A stretch of DNA of 64,000 nucleotides from Nocardioides sp. zg-1230 (GCF_013155335.1 NZ_JABJQZ010000004.1:682001-746000), one strand, 5' to 3'; positions 1 to 10,253 are shown, counted from the first letter of the stretch. Notes: generated by a model from the letters alone, not told the origin. Numbers and translations are program-made.

Positions 1-739
1 AGCCGGCGCGGCCGCCGATGCCGATGTCCTCGGCCATCGTGATCTGCACGTGGTCGACGTAGTTGGCGTTCCAGATCGGCTCGAACATGTTGTTGGCGAA
101 GCGCATCGCCAGGATGTTCTGGACCGTCTCCTTGCCGAGGTAGTGGTCGATCCGGAAGACCGAGCCGGACGGGAAGACGCCGTCGAGGATCTGGTTGAGC
201 TCGCGCGCCGACTCGAGGTCGTGGCCGAACGGCTTCTCGACGACCACGCGGCGCCACTGGTCGGGACCGGGGTCGGCGAGGCCGTGCTCCTTGAGCTGTC
301 CCACGACGGTGCCGAAGAAGGCCGGCGGGATCGCGAGGTAGAAGGCCATGTTGCCGCCGGTGCCGCGCAGCTGGTCGAGCTCCTCGACGGTGCGGCGCAG
401 CTGGTCGAAGGCCGCGTCGTCGTCGAAGTCCCCGGAGACGAACCGGAAGCCCTCGGACAGCTGGTTCCACACCTCCTCGCGGAACGGCGTACGGGCGTGC
501 TCCTTGACCGCGTCGTGGACGATCTGCGCGAAGTCCTGGTCGGCCCAGTCGCGCCGGGCGAAGCCGACGAGGCTGAAGCCGGGCGGCAGCAGGCCGCGGT
601 TGGCCAGGTCGTAGATGGCGGGCATGACCTTCTTGCGTGACAGGTCGCCCGTCACGCCGAAGAGCACCATGCCGCACGGGCCGGCGATCCGCGGCAGCCG
701 GCGGTCCTGCGGGTCGCGCAGCGGGTTGGCGTGGCTCAT
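1..739 (-). CDS. zwf: Glucose-6-phosphate 1-dehydrogenase (partial, N-terminal part)
   Basis: Oxidises glucose-6-phosphate to 6-phosphogluconolactone with NADP, the entry step of the oxidative pentose phosphate pathway. About 246 N-terminal residues are present; the rest lies beyond the left edge. The start [10 protein letters not shown] leads into the nucleotide-binding segment VLFGVTGDLSRKK. Near residue 190 the substrate-binding motif RIDHYLGKE is intact, followed by NILAMRFAN and EPIWN. The ATG shares one base with the pgi stop (TGATG), so it is the last gene visible of the operon tkt-tal-pgi-zwf. In related actinobacteria opcA usually follows, outside this window. Identification is secure. 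Confidence 0.95.
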   Translation of the reverse strand, partial: MSHANPLRDPQDRRLPRIAGPCGMVLFGVTGDLSRKKVMPAIYDLANRGLLPPGFSLVGFARRDWADQDFAQIVHDAVKEHARTPFREEVWNQLSEGFRFVSGDFDDDAAFDQLRRTVEELDQLRGTGGNMAFYLAIPPAFFGTVVGQLKEHGLADPGPDQWRRVVVEKPFGHDLESARELNQILDGVFPSGSVFRIDHYLGKETVQNILAMRFANNMFEPIWNANYVDHVQITMAEDIGIGGRAG

Positions 740-2391
740 CAGCCTCGGTTCTCCTGGTAGTAGCGGATCAGCGACTGGGTGGAGGGGTCCTGCTCGGCGA
801 GGACGTCCGCGTCGCCGGACACGGCCGGGCCGAGCTGCTGCGCGAGCTGCTTGCCCAGCTCGACGCCCCACTGGTCGAAGCTGTCGATGCCCCACACCGC
901 GCCCTGCACGAAGGTGATGTGCTCGTAGAGGGCGATCAGCTGACCGAGCACCGACGGCGTGAGCTCCGGCGCCATGATCGAGGTGGTCGGCCGGTTGCCC
1001 GGGAAGGTCCGCGCGGCGACGAGCTCCTCGGCGACGCCCTCGGCCCGGACCTCGTCGGCGGTCTTCCCGAAGGCGAGCGCCCGGGTCTGGGCGAAGAAGT
1101 TGGCGAGGAACAGCTCGTGGACGTCGACGTCGCCATCAGTGAGCTCGTACGCCGGTCGAGCGAAGGCGATGAAGTCGGCCGGCACGAGCCGGGTGCCCTG
1201 GTGGATGAGCTGGTAGAACGCGTGCTGGCCGTTGGTGCCGGGCTCGCCCCAGAAGACCTCACCGGTGTCGTAGCCGACGGCCTCGCCGTCCCACCGGACG
1301 CTCTTGCCGTTGGACTCCATCGTCAGCTGCTGGAGGTAGGCCGGGAAGCGGTGCAGCAGCTGTGCGTAGGGCAGGACGGCGTGGGTGTGGGCGTCGAGGA
1401 AGTCGGTGTACCAGACGTTGAGCAGCCCCATCCGGAGCGGGACGTTGGACTCCGGGGGCGCGGTGCGGAAGTGCTCGTCCATCGCGTGGAACCCGCCGAG
1501 CATCTCGGCGAAGCGCTCGGGCCCGACGGCCACGACGAGCGAGAGCCCGATCGCCGAGTCCATCGAGTAGCGACCGCCCACCCAGTCCCAGAAGCCGAAC
1601 GCGTTGTCGGGGTCGATGCCGAAGTCGGCGACCTTGTCGAGGGCTGTGGACACCGCCACGAAGTGCTGGGCGACCGCGTCGTCGCGCCCCACGTCGGACG
1701 GCAGGTGCTCGAGCAGCCAGGCCCGGCACAGCCGGGCGTTGGTCAGCGTCTCGAGGGTGCCGAACGTCTTGCTCGAGACGATGAAAAGCGTCGTCTCCGG
1801 GTCGAGGCCCTTGAGCTCCTGCCCGGCGTCGGTGGGGTCGATGTTGCTGATGAAGCGGCAGGACAACCCGTCCTGGCGGTAGGGCTCGAGCGCCTCATAG
1901 GCCATCACCGGCCCGAGGTCGGAGCCGCCGATGCCGATGTTGACGACCGTCTCGATCCGCTTGCCGGTGACGCCGGTCCACTCGCCCGACCGCACGCGCT
2001 CGGCGAAGGTGTACACCCGCTCGAGCACCTCGTGGACGTCGGCCACGACGTCCTGGCCGTCGACGGTCAGCGACGCGTCGGCGGGCAGCCGGAGCGCGGT
2101 GTGGAGCACCGCCCGGTCCTCGGTGACGTTGATGCGCTCGCCCGCCAGCATGGCGTCGCGGCGCCCCGTCACGTCGACCTGGTCGGCGAGCGCGAGCAGC
2201 GCCGCCTCCACGTCGCCGTCGAGGAGGTTCTTCGACAGGTCGACGTGGAGATCGGCGGCCGCGAGGGTCTGCCGGTCGACCCACTCGGGCGTGAGCGTGG
2301 TGCGCAGGTCGGGCTCGTACGACGCTGCGAGCCCGGTGAGGCGCGCCCACGCCTCGGTCGTGGTCGGGTCCACCGGACCGGGCCCGCTCAT
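739..2391 (-). CDS. pgi: Glucose-6-phosphate isomerase
   Basis: Interconverts glucose-6-phosphate and fructose-6-phosphate in the cytosol. The 550-residue length is typical. Family signatures are intact: [11 protein letters not shown] near residue 155, [11 protein letters not shown] near 205, [15 protein letters not shown] near 270 and ESNGKSV near 365. The start ATG overlaps the transaldolase stop (ATGA), and the stop overlaps the zwf start, so the gene is translationally coupled on both sides. Having pgi inside the zwf/tal/tkt operon lets the cell cycle fructose-6-phosphate back into NADPH production; that role is inferred from gene order. Confidence 0.96.
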   Translation of the reverse strand: MSGPGPVDPTTTEAWARLTGLAASYEPDLRTTLTPEWVDRQTLAAADLHVDLSKNLLDGDVEAALLALADQVDVTGRRDAMLAGERINVTEDRAVLHTALRLPADASLTVDGQDVVADVHEVLERVYTFAERVRSGEWTGVTGKRIETVVNIGIGGSDLGPVMAYEALEPYRQDGLSCRFISNIDPTDAGQELKGLDPETTLFIVSSKTFGTLETLTNARLCRAWLLEHLPSDVGRDDAVAQHFVAVSTALDKVADFGIDPDNAFGFWDWVGGRYSMDSAIGLSLVVAVGPERFAEMLGGFHAMDEHFRTAPPESNVPLRMGLLNVWYTDFLDAHTHAVLPYAQLLHRFPAYLQQLTMESNGKSVRWDGEAVGYDTGEVFWGEPGTNGQHAFYQLIHQGTRLVPADFIAFARPAYELTDGDVDVHELFLANFFAQTRALAFGKTADEVRAEGVAEELVAARTFPGNRPTTSIMAPELTPSVLGQLIALYEHITFVQGAVWGIDSFDQWGVELGKQLAQQLGPAVSGDADVLAEQDPSTQSLIRYYQENRG

Positions 2392-3503
2392 GCTCGGGCG
2401 GCCTCGAGCGACTTCCCGAGGGTCGTCTGCAGCTCGTCCCAGGCGACGACGAACTTGTCGACGCCCTCCTTGATGAGCACCTCGATGACGTCGTCGTAGT
2501 CGATGCCCGCGGCGGCGAGGGCCTTCATGTGGGCGGCGGCGTCGTCGTAGAAGGGTCGGATGCGGTCACCGCGGACCTCGCCGTGGTCGGCGACGGCCTC
2601 GAGCGTCTTCTCTGGCATCGTGTTGACGGTGTCCTCGACGACCAGGTCGACGACGTACATCGTGTCGTCGTAGTCGGGGTTCTTCACCCCGGTCGAGGCC
2701 CACAGGGGACGCTGCTTGCGCGCGCCCTTGGCCTCGAGCGCCTCCCAGCGCTCGCCCCTGAAGAAGTCCTCGAACATCTGGAAGGCGAGCCGCGCGTTCG
2801 CCACGCCGGCCTTGCCGCGCAGGTCGGGGTCGGTGCCCGGCCCCTCGGTCGTCGCCTCGAGCCGCTTGTCGATCTCGGTGTCGACCCGCGAGACGAAGAA
2901 GGACGCCACGGAGTGGATGTCGGCGAGCTCGTGGCCGTTGTCGGCGGCCTTCTCCAGGCCGGCGACGTAGGCCTCCATCACGTTGCGGTACTGCTCGAGG
3001 CCGAAGATGAGCGTCACGTTGACCGAGATGCCGGCGGCGATGGTCTCGGTGATCGCCGGCCACCCCTCCTTCGTGCCGGGGATCTTGATGAGCAGGTTGG
3101 GCCGGTCGACGATCCGCCAGAGCTCGGCGGCCTCCTTGACGGTCTCCTCGGTGTCGTGGGCGAAGCCGGGGGACACCTCGATCGAGACGCGGCCGTCCAC
3201 GCCGTCGGTGGCGTCGAAGGTCGGGCGCATCACGTCGCACGCGTCGCGGACGTCGTCGGTGGTGATGACCTGGGTGGCCTTGTCGACGTCGGCGCCCGCG
3301 GCCGCCAGCTCCCGCACCTGCGGGTCGTAGCGCTCACCGTCGGCCAGTGCGGCCTGGAAGATGGCCGGGTTGGACGTGACACCCACGACGTGGCTGTTCT
3401 TCACCAGGTCGGCCAGGTTGCCGGTCTCCAGCCGCTCGCGGGAGAGGTCGTCGAGCCAGATGGACACCCCGGCGTCGGCCAGGGCCTTCAGACGATCGTT
3501 CAT
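2388..3503 (-). CDS. tal: Transaldolase
   Basis: Moves a dihydroxyacetone unit between sugar phosphates in the non-oxidative pentose phosphate pathway. The 371 residues match the long actinobacterial transaldolase type. TSNPAIF (residues 43-49) and LLIKIPGT are present; Lys140 in the latter is the Schiff-base lysine. An open frame continues upstream of 3503, but the ATG there has a perfect AGGAGG ribosome-binding site six bases before it and begins the expected [14 protein letters not shown] sequence. The stop overlaps the pgi start by four bases. The gap to tkt upstream is 35 bases. Confidence 0.95.
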   Translation of the reverse strand: MNDRLKALADAGVSIWLDDLSRERLETGNLADLVKNSHVVGVTSNPAIFQAALADGERYDPQVRELAAAGADVDKATQVITTDDVRDACDVMRPTFDATDGVDGRVSIEVSPGFAHDTEETVKEAAELWRIVDRPNLLIKIPGTKEGWPAITETIAAGISVNVTLIFGLEQYRNVMEAYVAGLEKAADNGHELADIHSVASFFVSRVDTEIDKRLEATTEGPGTDPDLRGKAGVANARLAFQMFEDFFRGERWEALEAKGARKQRPLWASTGVKNPDYDDTMYVVDLVVEDTVNTMPEKTLEAVADHGEVRGDRIRPFYDDAAAHMKALAAAGIDYDDVIEVLIKEGVDKFVVAWDELQTTLGKSLEAARA

Positions 3504-3538
3504 TGGTGCCTCCTGTGTGGGCTGTCGGGACGCGTACG

Positions 3539-5671
3539 TCAGTCGGTCAGGGTGCGCAGGCTGTCGCGGGCGGCGTTGGCCACCGCCTCGCCGGTGATGT
3601 CGAACTCCTCGTAGATCCGCGCGAAGTCGGCCGAGGCGCCGTAGTGCTCGATGGACACGATGCGGCCGTGGTCGCCGACGTACTCGCGCCAGCCCTGCTT
3701 GACGCCGGCCTCGACCGACACGCGGGCCTTCACGGTGGGCGGCAGGACCGTCTCGCGGTAGGCCTCCTCCTGCTCCTCGAACCACTCGAGGCAGGGGAGC
3801 GACACCACGCGGGCGCGGATGCCGTCGGCGGCGAGGAGCTCGCGCGCGGCGACCGCCACCTGCACCTCCGAGCCGGTGCCCATGAGGATCACGTCGGGGT
3901 CGCCCCCACGGTCGTCGGTCGTCGGGGCGTCGAGGAGGACGTAGCCGCCGCGGTGCACGTTGCTGGTGTCGCTCCAGCCGTCCTCGCCGCGCGGGAAGAC
4001 GGGGACGTTCTGCCGCGTCAGCGCGATGCCGGCCGGGTGGTCGGTGCGCTGGAGCACGGCGTGCCACGCCGCCGCCGTCTCGTTGGCGTCGGCAGGTCGT
4101 ACGACGTCGAGGCCGGGGATGGCGCGCAGGGCGGCGAGGTGCTCGATCGGCTGGTGCGTCGGGCCGTCCTCGCCGAGGCCGATGGAGTCGTGGGTCCAGA
4201 CGTAGGTGACGGGCAGGCCCATCAGCGCGGCCAGGCGGACCGAGCCCCGCATGTAGTCGCTGAACGTGAGGAAGGTGCCACCGAACACGCGCGTGCCGCC
4301 GTGGAGCGCGATGCCGTTGAGGATGCCGCCCATGCCGTGCTCGCGGATGCCGAAGTGCAGCACCCGGCCGGCGAGCGGGTCACCGGTCCACTGGTCGGTG
4401 GAGCGGCTCTCCGGGATGAACGACGGCGCGTCCTCGATGGTGGTGTTGTTGGACTCGGCGAGGTCGGCCGAGCCGCCCCACAGCTCGGGCATGACGCCGG
4501 CCACGGCGTTGATGACCGCGCCGGAGGCCTTGCGGGTGGCCACGCCCTTGGGGTCGGCGTCGAAGCTCGGCAGCGCGTCGGCGAGCCCGGCGGGGAGCGC
4601 GCGGGTCTTCATCCGCTCGAAGGTCCGGACGGCGTCGTCGGACGCGGCGCCCTTCCACGCGTCGAAGCGCTCCTGCCAGGCGGCCTGCTCCTCCTTGCCC
4701 CGCGCCACGAGCGAGCGGGTGCGCTCGATCACGTCGGTCGGCACCTCGAAGTGCTGCTCGGGGTCGAAGCCCAGAACCTCCTTGGTGGCGGCCACCTCCT
4801 CCTCGCCGAGGGCGGAGCCGTGGGACTTGCCGGTGCCCTGCGCGTTGGGGGCGGGCCAGGCGATGATCGTGTGCAGCACGATGAGGCTGGGTCGGTCGGT
4901 CACCTCGTCGGCGGCGCGGATCGCGGCGTAGAGCTCGGGGACGTCCTCGACGTACTCCGTGCCGTCGTTGGTCCAGTCGACGTGCTGGACGTGCCAGCCG
5001 TAGGCCTCGTAGCGCGCGCCCACGTCCTCGGTGAACGCCACGTCGGTGTCGCCCTCGATCGAGATCTGGTTGGCGTCATAGATCAGGGTGAGGTTGCCGA
5101 GCTGCTGCGTGCCGGCGATGGAGGAGGCCTCGGCGCTGACGCCCTCCTGCAGGTCGCCGTCGGAGCAGAGCGCGTAGACGTGGTGGTCGAAGGGCGACTC
5201 GTCCTCGGCCGTCTCGGGGTCGAGCAGCCCGCGCTCACGGCGCGCCGCCATCGCCATGCCGACGGCGTTGGCGACGCCCTGGCCGAGCGGGCCGGTCGTC
5301 GTCTCCACGCCGGCCGTGTGGCCGAACTCGGGGTGTCCCGGCGTCTTGCTGCCCCACGTGCGCAGCGACCGCAGGTCCTCGATCTCGAGGCCCCACCCGC
5401 CGAGGAACAGCTGGGTGTAGAGGGTGATCGAGCTGTGGCCGCACGACAGCACGAAACGGTCGCGGCCGGTCCAGCTCGGGTCAGCGGGGTTGTGCCGCAT
5501 CACCTTCTGGAACAGCAGGTACGCCGCCGGCGCCAGGCTCATCGCCGTGCCGGGGTGGCCGTTGCCGACCTTCTGGACCGCGTCCATCGCCAGGACCCGG
5601 GACGTGTCGACGGCCCTGCGGTCGATGTCGTCCCACTCGAGGGTGGCGGGCAGGGCGGACTTCTTGGTCAA
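3539..5671 (-). CDS. tkt: Transketolase
   Basis: Thiamine-diphosphate enzyme that transfers two-carbon ketol units in the pentose phosphate pathway. The 710 residues carry [14 protein letters not shown] near residue 40, the cofactor motif CSDGDLQEG near 170 and the pyrimidine-domain segment [14 protein letters not shown]. The TTG at 5671 is preferred because GAGAGGAA lies five bases upstream and the protein then starts [16 protein letters not shown]. An ATG at 5716 would add 15 residues with no good ribosome-binding site. This is the first gene of the tkt-tal-pgi-zwf operon. A possible -10 element on the minus strand (TAGGGT, 5749 to 5744) lies in the region shared with the divergent ctaB. 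Confidence 0.94.
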   Translation of the reverse strand: MTKKSALPATLEWDDIDRRAVDTSRVLAMDAVQKVGNGHPGTAMSLAPAAYLLFQKVMRHNPADPSWTGRDRFVLSCGHSSITLYTQLFLGGWGLEIEDLRSLRTWGSKTPGHPEFGHTAGVETTTGPLGQGVANAVGMAMAARRERGLLDPETAEDESPFDHHVYALCSDGDLQEGVSAEASSIAGTQQLGNLTLIYDANQISIEGDTDVAFTEDVGARYEAYGWHVQHVDWTNDGTEYVEDVPELYAAIRAADEVTDRPSLIVLHTIIAWPAPNAQGTGKSHGSALGEEEVAATKEVLGFDPEQHFEVPTDVIERTRSLVARGKEEQAAWQERFDAWKGAASDDAVRTFERMKTRALPAGLADALPSFDADPKGVATRKASGAVINAVAGVMPELWGGSADLAESNNTTIEDAPSFIPESRSTDQWTGDPLAGRVLHFGIREHGMGGILNGIALHGGTRVFGGTFLTFSDYMRGSVRLAALMGLPVTYVWTHDSIGLGEDGPTHQPIEHLAALRAIPGLDVVRPADANETAAAWHAVLQRTDHPAGIALTRQNVPVFPRGEDGWSDTSNVHRGGYVLLDAPTTDDRGGDPDVILMGTGSEVQVAVAARELLAADGIRARVVSLPCLEWFEEQEEAYRETVLPPTVKARVSVEAGVKQGWREYVGDHGRIVSIEHYGASADFARIYEEFDITGEAVANAARDSLRTLTD

Positions 5672-5763
5672 CGCAGTTCCTCTCGGTGGAGTGCAACCGG
5701 GTGCAGTCAGGATCACAGCCCAGCAGGGGTGGCCTCGACTGCGACCCTATCGTCGTGGCCGAG

Positions 5764-5769
5764 TAGACT
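5764..5769 (+). promoter_or_regulatory. Candidate -10 element for ctaB
   Basis: TAGACT lies 5 bases before an in-frame GTG at 5775 that would lengthen CtaB by 34 residues. It may be either a leaderless start or the promoter of a roughly 100-base leader before the GTG at 5877. Confidence 0.45.
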
Positions 5770-5876
5770 CGACCGTGCCCGAGGGTCGTCCCGGACGCCG
5801 CAGCAGCTGGCCGTTCATCCTTCGGTTCCCCGCTGTCCGCGTCCCATCCGTCCCCGTCCTCCCGAGGTTCTCCACC

Positions 5877-6845
5877 GTGTCCCACGCCGGCCCGAACGCT
5901 GCCGCGTCCGCCCGGCCGTCGACCGGTGACGAGGGCGTCGCCCCTGAGGGGTCGAAGACGTGGCGCGACGTCGTCGCCGCCTACGTCGGGCTGACCAAGC
6001 CGCGCGTGATAGAGCTGCTCCTGCTGACGACGGTCCCGGTGATGTTCTACGCCGCCCGCGGCGTGCCCGACCTCGACCTGGTCGTGTGGACGGTCCTGGG
6101 CGGCACGTTCTCGGCGGGTTCGGCCTCGGTCTTCAACTGCGTCTACGACCGCGACATCGACGAGCAGATGCGACGGACGCGCCGACGGGCGCTGCCGCGT
6201 CACATCGTGTCGCCCCGCGCCGCGCTGGTCTTCGGATTCGTGCTCGGCATCCTGTCGACGGTCGTGCTCTACCTCGGCGTGAACGCGCTGTCCGCGCTCC
6301 TGTCGGTCACCGCCATCGCCTTCTACGTCTTCGTCTACACGATGCTGCTCAAGCGCCGGACCACGCAGAACATCGTCTGGGGCGGGATCGCGGGCTGCTT
6401 CCCGGCGCTGATCGGCTGGACGGCCGTCACCGGCTCGCTGGCCTGGACGCCGGTCGTGCTCTTCCTCGTGGTGTTCTTCTGGACGCCGCCGCACACGTGG
6501 GCGCTCGCGCTGCGCTACCGCGAGGACTACCGCAACGTCGACGTGCCGATGCTCCCGGTGGTCAAGCCCGCCGCCGAGGTCGGACGCCAGGTCGTGGTCT
6601 ACAGCTGGGTCATGGTCGCGACCTCGCTCCTGCTCTGGCCGGTCGCCGGGACGAGCCTGGTCTACCCGGTCGCCGCTGCGATCCTCGGCGCTGTCTTCCT
6701 CGTCGAGGCCCATCGGATGTGGAAGCGCGCGAAGAGCTCCGATTCCCTGACCGACATCAACCCCATGCGGCTCTTCCACGCCTCCAACCTCTACCTCTCC
6801 CTGCTCTTCGTCGCCGTAGCACTGGATCCCCTGCTCGGCCGGTAG
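5877..6845 (+). CDS. ctaB: Protoheme IX farnesyltransferase
   Basis: Membrane UbiA-family prenyltransferase that attaches a farnesyl group to heme b, giving heme O, the first step towards the heme A of cytochrome oxidase. The 322 residues include the Asp-rich prenyl-diphosphate motif NCVYDRDIDEQM near residue 90 and repeated hydrophobic segments. The soluble N-terminus ends at VGLTKPRVIELLLLTTVP. The GTG at 5877 has GAGG nine bases upstream and gives a normal family length. The in-frame GTG at 5775 is an alternative. Divergent from tkt, as in other actinobacteria, and separated from ctaA by an inserted secreted-protein pair. Confidence 0.93.
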   Translation: MSHAGPNAAASARPSTGDEGVAPEGSKTWRDVVAAYVGLTKPRVIELLLLTTVPVMFYAARGVPDLDLVVWTVLGGTFSAGSASVFNCVYDRDIDEQMRRTRRRALPRHIVSPRAALVFGFVLGILSTVVLYLGVNALSALLSVTAIAFYVFVYTMLLKRRTTQNIVWGGIAGCFPALIGWTAVTGSLAWTPVVLFLVVFFWTPPHTWALALRYREDYRNVDVPMLPVVKPAAEVGRQVVVYSWVMVATSLLLWPVAGTSLVYPVAAAILGAVFLVEAHRMWKRAKSSDSLTDINPMRLFHASNLYLSLLFVAVALDPLLGR

Positions 6846-6867
6846 CGCAACCTGCAGGTCGTGTCAG

Positions 6868-6883
6868 GAGACTTCGAGGTCTC
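6868..6883 (+). terminator. Weak hairpin after ctaB
   Basis: GAGAC and GTCTC arms around a six-base centre, 23 bases after the ctaB stop and with no T-tract. Possible weak terminator. The rest of the 146-base gap to the next gene shows no other structure. Confidence 0.25.
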
Positions 6884-6991
6884 TGCGGACCTTCTTGAGA
6901 CAACGTTCCGCGTCCGCTGACGCGATCTCCCGTTGACTTCTCGCAGGGGGCGGCATCGGGTCACCCCCGCGGGAGCAGGGGGTAGTTCTGC

Positions 6992-8038
6992 ATGTCTTCA
7001 TCACGTGAGCGACGACACCGGACCGCTGGGGGCGCGTCCGGACCGGGGGTACGTCGCCGTCCCATCCACCGTGGGGTCTCGAGGGTCGTGACCCTCGTCC
7101 TGGCCGTGGGCTTCGCCGTCGTCGGCGTCGCCGGCGCGGCCAGCGCCCACCACAACACGATCAGCGGCACCGTCGCCTGCAAGACGGGCGGCGGCTGGGC
7201 GGTGACCTGGACGGTCGTCAACAGCGAGGACCGCACCGAGTGGATCACCGCGTCCAACCGAACGGGTGTCGTCCCGGTGGGCACCGAGCTGACGCGTCGG
7301 CAGACGCGCACCTTTGCCGAGACCGTCACCGTCAAGCCGACCTCACCGCTGACGCTCACGCTGTCGGCCAGGTGGTCCAACGACACGCGAGCCACCAATT
7401 CGGGAAGCATCAAGGTCGAGAAGTTCTCCGACGACTGCAACGTCACGACCGTGCAGCCGCCGACGGTCCCGGTCGTCGACGACTGCGGCCCGGGCAACGC
7501 CCACTACGGCCAGGTGCCGTCGGGGCCCTGGACCTCGACCACCAACCCCGACGGCAGCGTCACGGTGACGGCGACGTCGGGCCACCAGTTCCCGGGCGGT
7601 CAGACGACCACGACCTACCCGGCGCCGACCGACAGCGACGACCCGTGCCCGACCCCGCCGGTCGTCCCGCCCGTCGAGCCGCCGGTGGCGACGCCCCCGG
7701 TGGTCACGCCGCCGGTCGTCGCCCCGCCCGAGGTGCTGCCCGAGGTGCTGCCCGCCGAGGCGCGCGCCGTGTCGGCCCGGGCCCGCAAGATCGACAAGTG
7801 CGGCACCCGCGGTGACGTCTACAAGGTCGTCGAGCGCTCAGGTGTCGTCTACACGTCGAAGGGCAAGGTCCTGCGCCAGGGCGTCTGGCTGAAGGCCGGT
7901 GGCAAGCGCGTCACCGTCCGGGCTCACGCGGCGGACGCGTCCTACCGCCTGCAGGGCAAGCAGGTGTGGAAGATGTCGTTCCGCACCCGCCCGTGCGCCA
8001 GCGCTCCGGAGGTCGCCCCCAGCACCGGGTCGCGATGA
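6992..8038 (+). CDS. Secreted proline-rich protein of unknown function, possible sortase substrate
   Basis: 348 residues. An arginine-rich N-terminus is followed by a hydrophobic stretch ending AGAASA before HH, a typical Sec signal peptide (residues 28-50). An Ig-like beta domain with two cysteines follows (about 50-150), then a low-complexity Pro/Val linker (about 215-255), then a C-terminal domain with Cys263 and a Cys near 336. The last residues are APSTGSR, which resembles a sortase motif, but there is no hydrophobic anchor after it. The stop overlaps the start of a sortase-like gene (ATGA), suggesting a functional pair. Nothing shows a catalytic role. The start ATG has AGGGGG upstream. 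Confidence 0.7.
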   Translation: MSSSRERRHRTAGGASGPGVRRRPIHRGVSRVVTLVLAVGFAVVGVAGAASAHHNTISGTVACKTGGGWAVTWTVVNSEDRTEWITASNRTGVVPVGTELTRRQTRTFAETVTVKPTSPLTLTLSARWSNDTRATNSGSIKVEKFSDDCNVTTVQPPTVPVVDDCGPGNAHYGQVPSGPWTSTTNPDGSVTVTATSGHQFPGGQTTTTYPAPTDSDDPCPTPPVVPPVEPPVATPPVVTPPVVAPPEVLPEVLPAEARAVSARARKIDKCGTRGDVYKVVERSGVVYTSKGKVLRQGVWLKAGGKRVTVRAHAADASYRLQGKQVWKMSFRTRPCASAPEVAPSTGSR

Positions 8039-8526
8039 CCCGCTCCCGCGCTGCCGGGATCGTCGCCGCGACGGTGCTGTGCACGACCGTGGTGCTCGGT
8101 CAGGGTGCGGCCCACGCCGCCCCCGACCGGCTCACGATCGCGCGCACCTCCACCGACGCAGCGGTCATCAGGGTGCCGGCGCGCAACGACACCCTCGCCG
8201 TCGGCAACCGGCTCCGCGGGGCCGTCTACACGTGGTCGAAGGGCGACCCGCCGTGCGACCCCACGGGCAGCACCGTCTACGCCGGTCACGCCTGGCGCGC
8301 CGGCAACGGGGTGGCCGACCGCTGGGGCTCGTTGCGGCGTGGCGACGTCATCGAGGTCGCGGGTTGCCGGTTCGAGGTCACCCGGCGTGAGTACTGGCCG
8401 GCCTCGAGGCGGATGGGGTCGCTCTACTCCGTCGCCGGACCCGCCCGGATCGTGCTCGTCGGGTGCAAGGCCGACGACTACTCCAGGCGCACGGTCGTCT
8501 TCGCCCGCAAGGTGGGCCGGTCCTAG
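8035..8526 (+). CDS. Sortase-like secreted protein (class E/F type)
   Basis: 163 residues with a signal peptide ending GAAHA/A near residue 29. The mature part reads as a small sortase fold: the presumed catalytic His is in YAGHAW, the Cys in LVGCKAD, and the Arg in SRRTVVFARK close to the C-terminus, in the right order and near the usual spacing. Sortases join sorting-motif proteins to cell-wall or other amines on the outer face of the membrane. There is no obvious transmembrane anchor beyond the signal peptide. It is coupled by ATGA to the upstream secreted protein, which is the obvious candidate substrate. The family assignment is by motif only. Confidence 0.68.
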   Translation: MTRSRAAGIVAATVLCTTVVLGQGAAHAAPDRLTIARTSTDAAVIRVPARNDTLAVGNRLRGAVYTWSKGDPPCDPTGSTVYAGHAWRAGNGVADRWGSLRRGDVIEVAGCRFEVTRREYWPASRRMGSLYSVAGPARIVLVGCKADDYSRRTVVFARKVGRS

Positions 8527-9465
8527 CTACGACGGGGCGATGCGCGTGGCGGCGTGCGTCTGGCGTACGCCGTCCGCGCGGGCCTCGTCGGACCCGCGGT
8601 GCGGCAGCACGGCGAGCGCGATGCGGGCCAGACCGGCCGCCAGGAGCCCCGCGCCGAGCATGTGGAGGGCGACGAGGCCGACCGGCAGGTCGAGCCAGTA
8701 CTGCACCCAGCCGAGCACGCCCTGGAGCACCTCGATGAGCAGCACCAGCGCGGTGACCCGGGCGAGCCAGTGGTGACCTCCGCGCCGCGCGACGACCAGC
8801 AGGGCCACGGTCAGCGCGACCAGCACGTAGACCGAGATGGCGTGGGCCTGCGACACCGTCGCAGGGTCCAGGCCGTTGCGAGGCGAGTCGGTGTCGCCGG
8901 CGTGGGGGCCGGCCCCGGTCACGACGGTGCCGAGGTAGAGGACGACCCAGCCGGAGGCGAACGTGGCCCAGGCGAGCGCGCGCGGCAGCGACGGCGCGAG
9001 CCCGCGCGTGGGACTGCGGAGCTCGTCGAGCAGGGCGACGCAGACCATGATGATCGCCATCGACAGCAGGAAGTGGCCGGCGACGACCCAGGGGTTGAGG
9101 TCGGTCAGCACCGTGATGCCGCCGAGCACCGCCTGCAGGGGGATGCCCAGCCCGATCACGAGGGCGAGCCTGGTCGCCCGGCGGTGCCGGGCCCCGAGGG
9201 CGGCGAGGAAGCACAGGACGGCGACGGCGGCGAGGACGAAGGTCAGCAGCCGGTTGCCGAACTCGATGGCGCCGTGCATGCCCAGCTCACCGTGGGCGAC
9301 GTACGACGCGTCGGTGCAGCGCGGCCACGTCGGGCACCCGAGGCCCGAGCCGGTGAGCCGGACGGCGGCCCCGGTGACGACGATGCCGATGTTGGCGAGG
9401 AGGTTGGCCACGGCGAGCGGCCACAGGAACCGTGCCAAGCCGTCGAGCAGGGTGCGTCCCATCAT
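8527..9465 (-). CDS. ctaA: Heme A synthase (COX15/CtaA family)
   Basis: Membrane enzyme that oxidises heme O to heme A for cytochrome aa3 oxidase. The 312 residues have about eight hydrophobic segments. Conserved heme-ligand regions are visible: GLGCPTWPRC near residue 40, the His in HGAIEFGNRLLTF, the His in AGHFLLSM, and later HAISVY and ALHMLGA. The ATGATG at 9465 overlaps the stop of the upstream ABC permease (TGA at 9464). The gene is therefore the third of an operon with an ABC exporter. The same ABC-ctaA grouping near suf is common in actinobacteria. Confidence 0.92.
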   Translation of the reverse strand: MMGRTLLDGLARFLWPLAVANLLANIGIVVTGAAVRLTGSGLGCPTWPRCTDASYVAHGELGMHGAIEFGNRLLTFVLAAVAVLCFLAALGARHRRATRLALVIGLGIPLQAVLGGITVLTDLNPWVVAGHFLLSMAIIMVCVALLDELRSPTRGLAPSLPRALAWATFASGWVVLYLGTVVTGAGPHAGDTDSPRNGLDPATVSQAHAISVYVLVALTVALLVVARRGGHHWLARVTALVLLIEVLQGVLGWVQYWLDLPVGLVALHMLGAGLLAAGLARIALAVLPHRGSDEARADGVRQTHAATRIAPS

Positions 9466-10253
9466 TCCCACCTGAAGGTCCGGGCCGTGAGCACGGCGCC
9501 GAGCAGCGCCCAGGCCGCCAGCACGAGCAGCGATCGGCCGTCGATGTCGCCGTGGACGAGCGTGGAGCGCATCGCCTCGCCCAGGGCTCCTGACGGCAGC
9601 CACTCGATCAGCCCGCCCGCGGCGCCGTAGGTGCTGGTCGGGAGCACCACGCCGCCACCGGCCATGAGGAGCAGGTAGACGAGGTTGGCGAGCGCGAGCG
9701 TCGCCTCGGCACGCAGCGCGCCGGCGACGAGGAGACCGAGGGAGGCGAACGCGGCGGTGCCCAGGCCGATCGTGAGCACCAGGCCGAGCACGGTGCTCGA
9801 CGGGTCTGCGAGCGAGGGCTCCCAGCCGAGGGCCAGGGCGACGCCGCCGAGCACCACCAGCTGCAGGGCGACGACGTTGAGCAGGGCCAGCACCTTGCCG
9901 AGCAGCAGGCCGTGGCGGGGCAGGGGAGAGGACCCCAGCAGCTTGATCACGCCGTAGCGGCGCTCGAAGCCGGTGGCGATCGCCACCGAGGTGAACGCGG
10001 TCGACATGACGGCGAGCGCGAGCACGCCCGGCGTGAGGACGTCGACGGCGCGACCGTCGAAGGCGTCGCTGAAGCGACCGGCCGCGACGACACCGCCCAC
10101 GAGCACGATCACCGGGATCACGATCGCGAGCAGGAGCTGCTCGCCGTTGCGCAGCATCAGCCGCGCCTCCATCCGCGCCTGCGCCCGCACCATGCGCCCG
10201 AGGCCGGCTCCACCGGGGGCAGGCGTGAAGGTGCCGGTGGCCGGGGCGCTCAC
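9462..10253 (-). CDS. ABC-2 type transporter permease
   Basis: 263 residues with about six membrane segments and the ABC-2 pattern MLRNGEQLLLAIVIPVIVL near the N-terminus, then GFERRYGVIKLLGSSPLPR, a cytoplasmic loop seen in drug and polyketide exporters. The GTG at 10253 overlaps the ATPase stop (GTGA) and is chosen over a far longer open frame upstream, which is shadow sequence of the ATPase. It pairs with the ATPase at 10250-11188 and lies just before ctaA. The substrate is unknown. Orthologues next to ctaA have been called antibiotic transporters without proof. Confidence 0.88.
   Translation of the reverse strand: MSAPATGTFTPAPGGAGLGRMVRAQARMEARLMLRNGEQLLLAIVIPVIVLVGGVVAAGRFSDAFDGRAVDVLTPGVLALAVMSTAFTSVAIATGFERRYGVIKLLGSSPLPRHGLLLGKVLALLNVVALQLVVLGGVALALGWEPSLADPSSTVLGLVLTIGLGTAAFASLGLLVAGALRAEATLALANLVYLLLMAGGGVVLPTSTYGAAGGLIEWLPSGALGEAMRSTLVHGDIDGRSLLVLAAWALLGAVLTARTFRWE

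Noticed and set aside
3503-5929. 808-codon plus-strand open frame opposite tkt
   Set aside because: Shadow of transketolase in the opposite strand; no family signature.
7640-7770. Direct repeats in the Pro/Val-rich stretch of the secreted protein
   Set aside because: Short duplicated codon blocks (for example GAGGTGCTGCCC twice) encode a low-complexity linker; not an independent DNA element.
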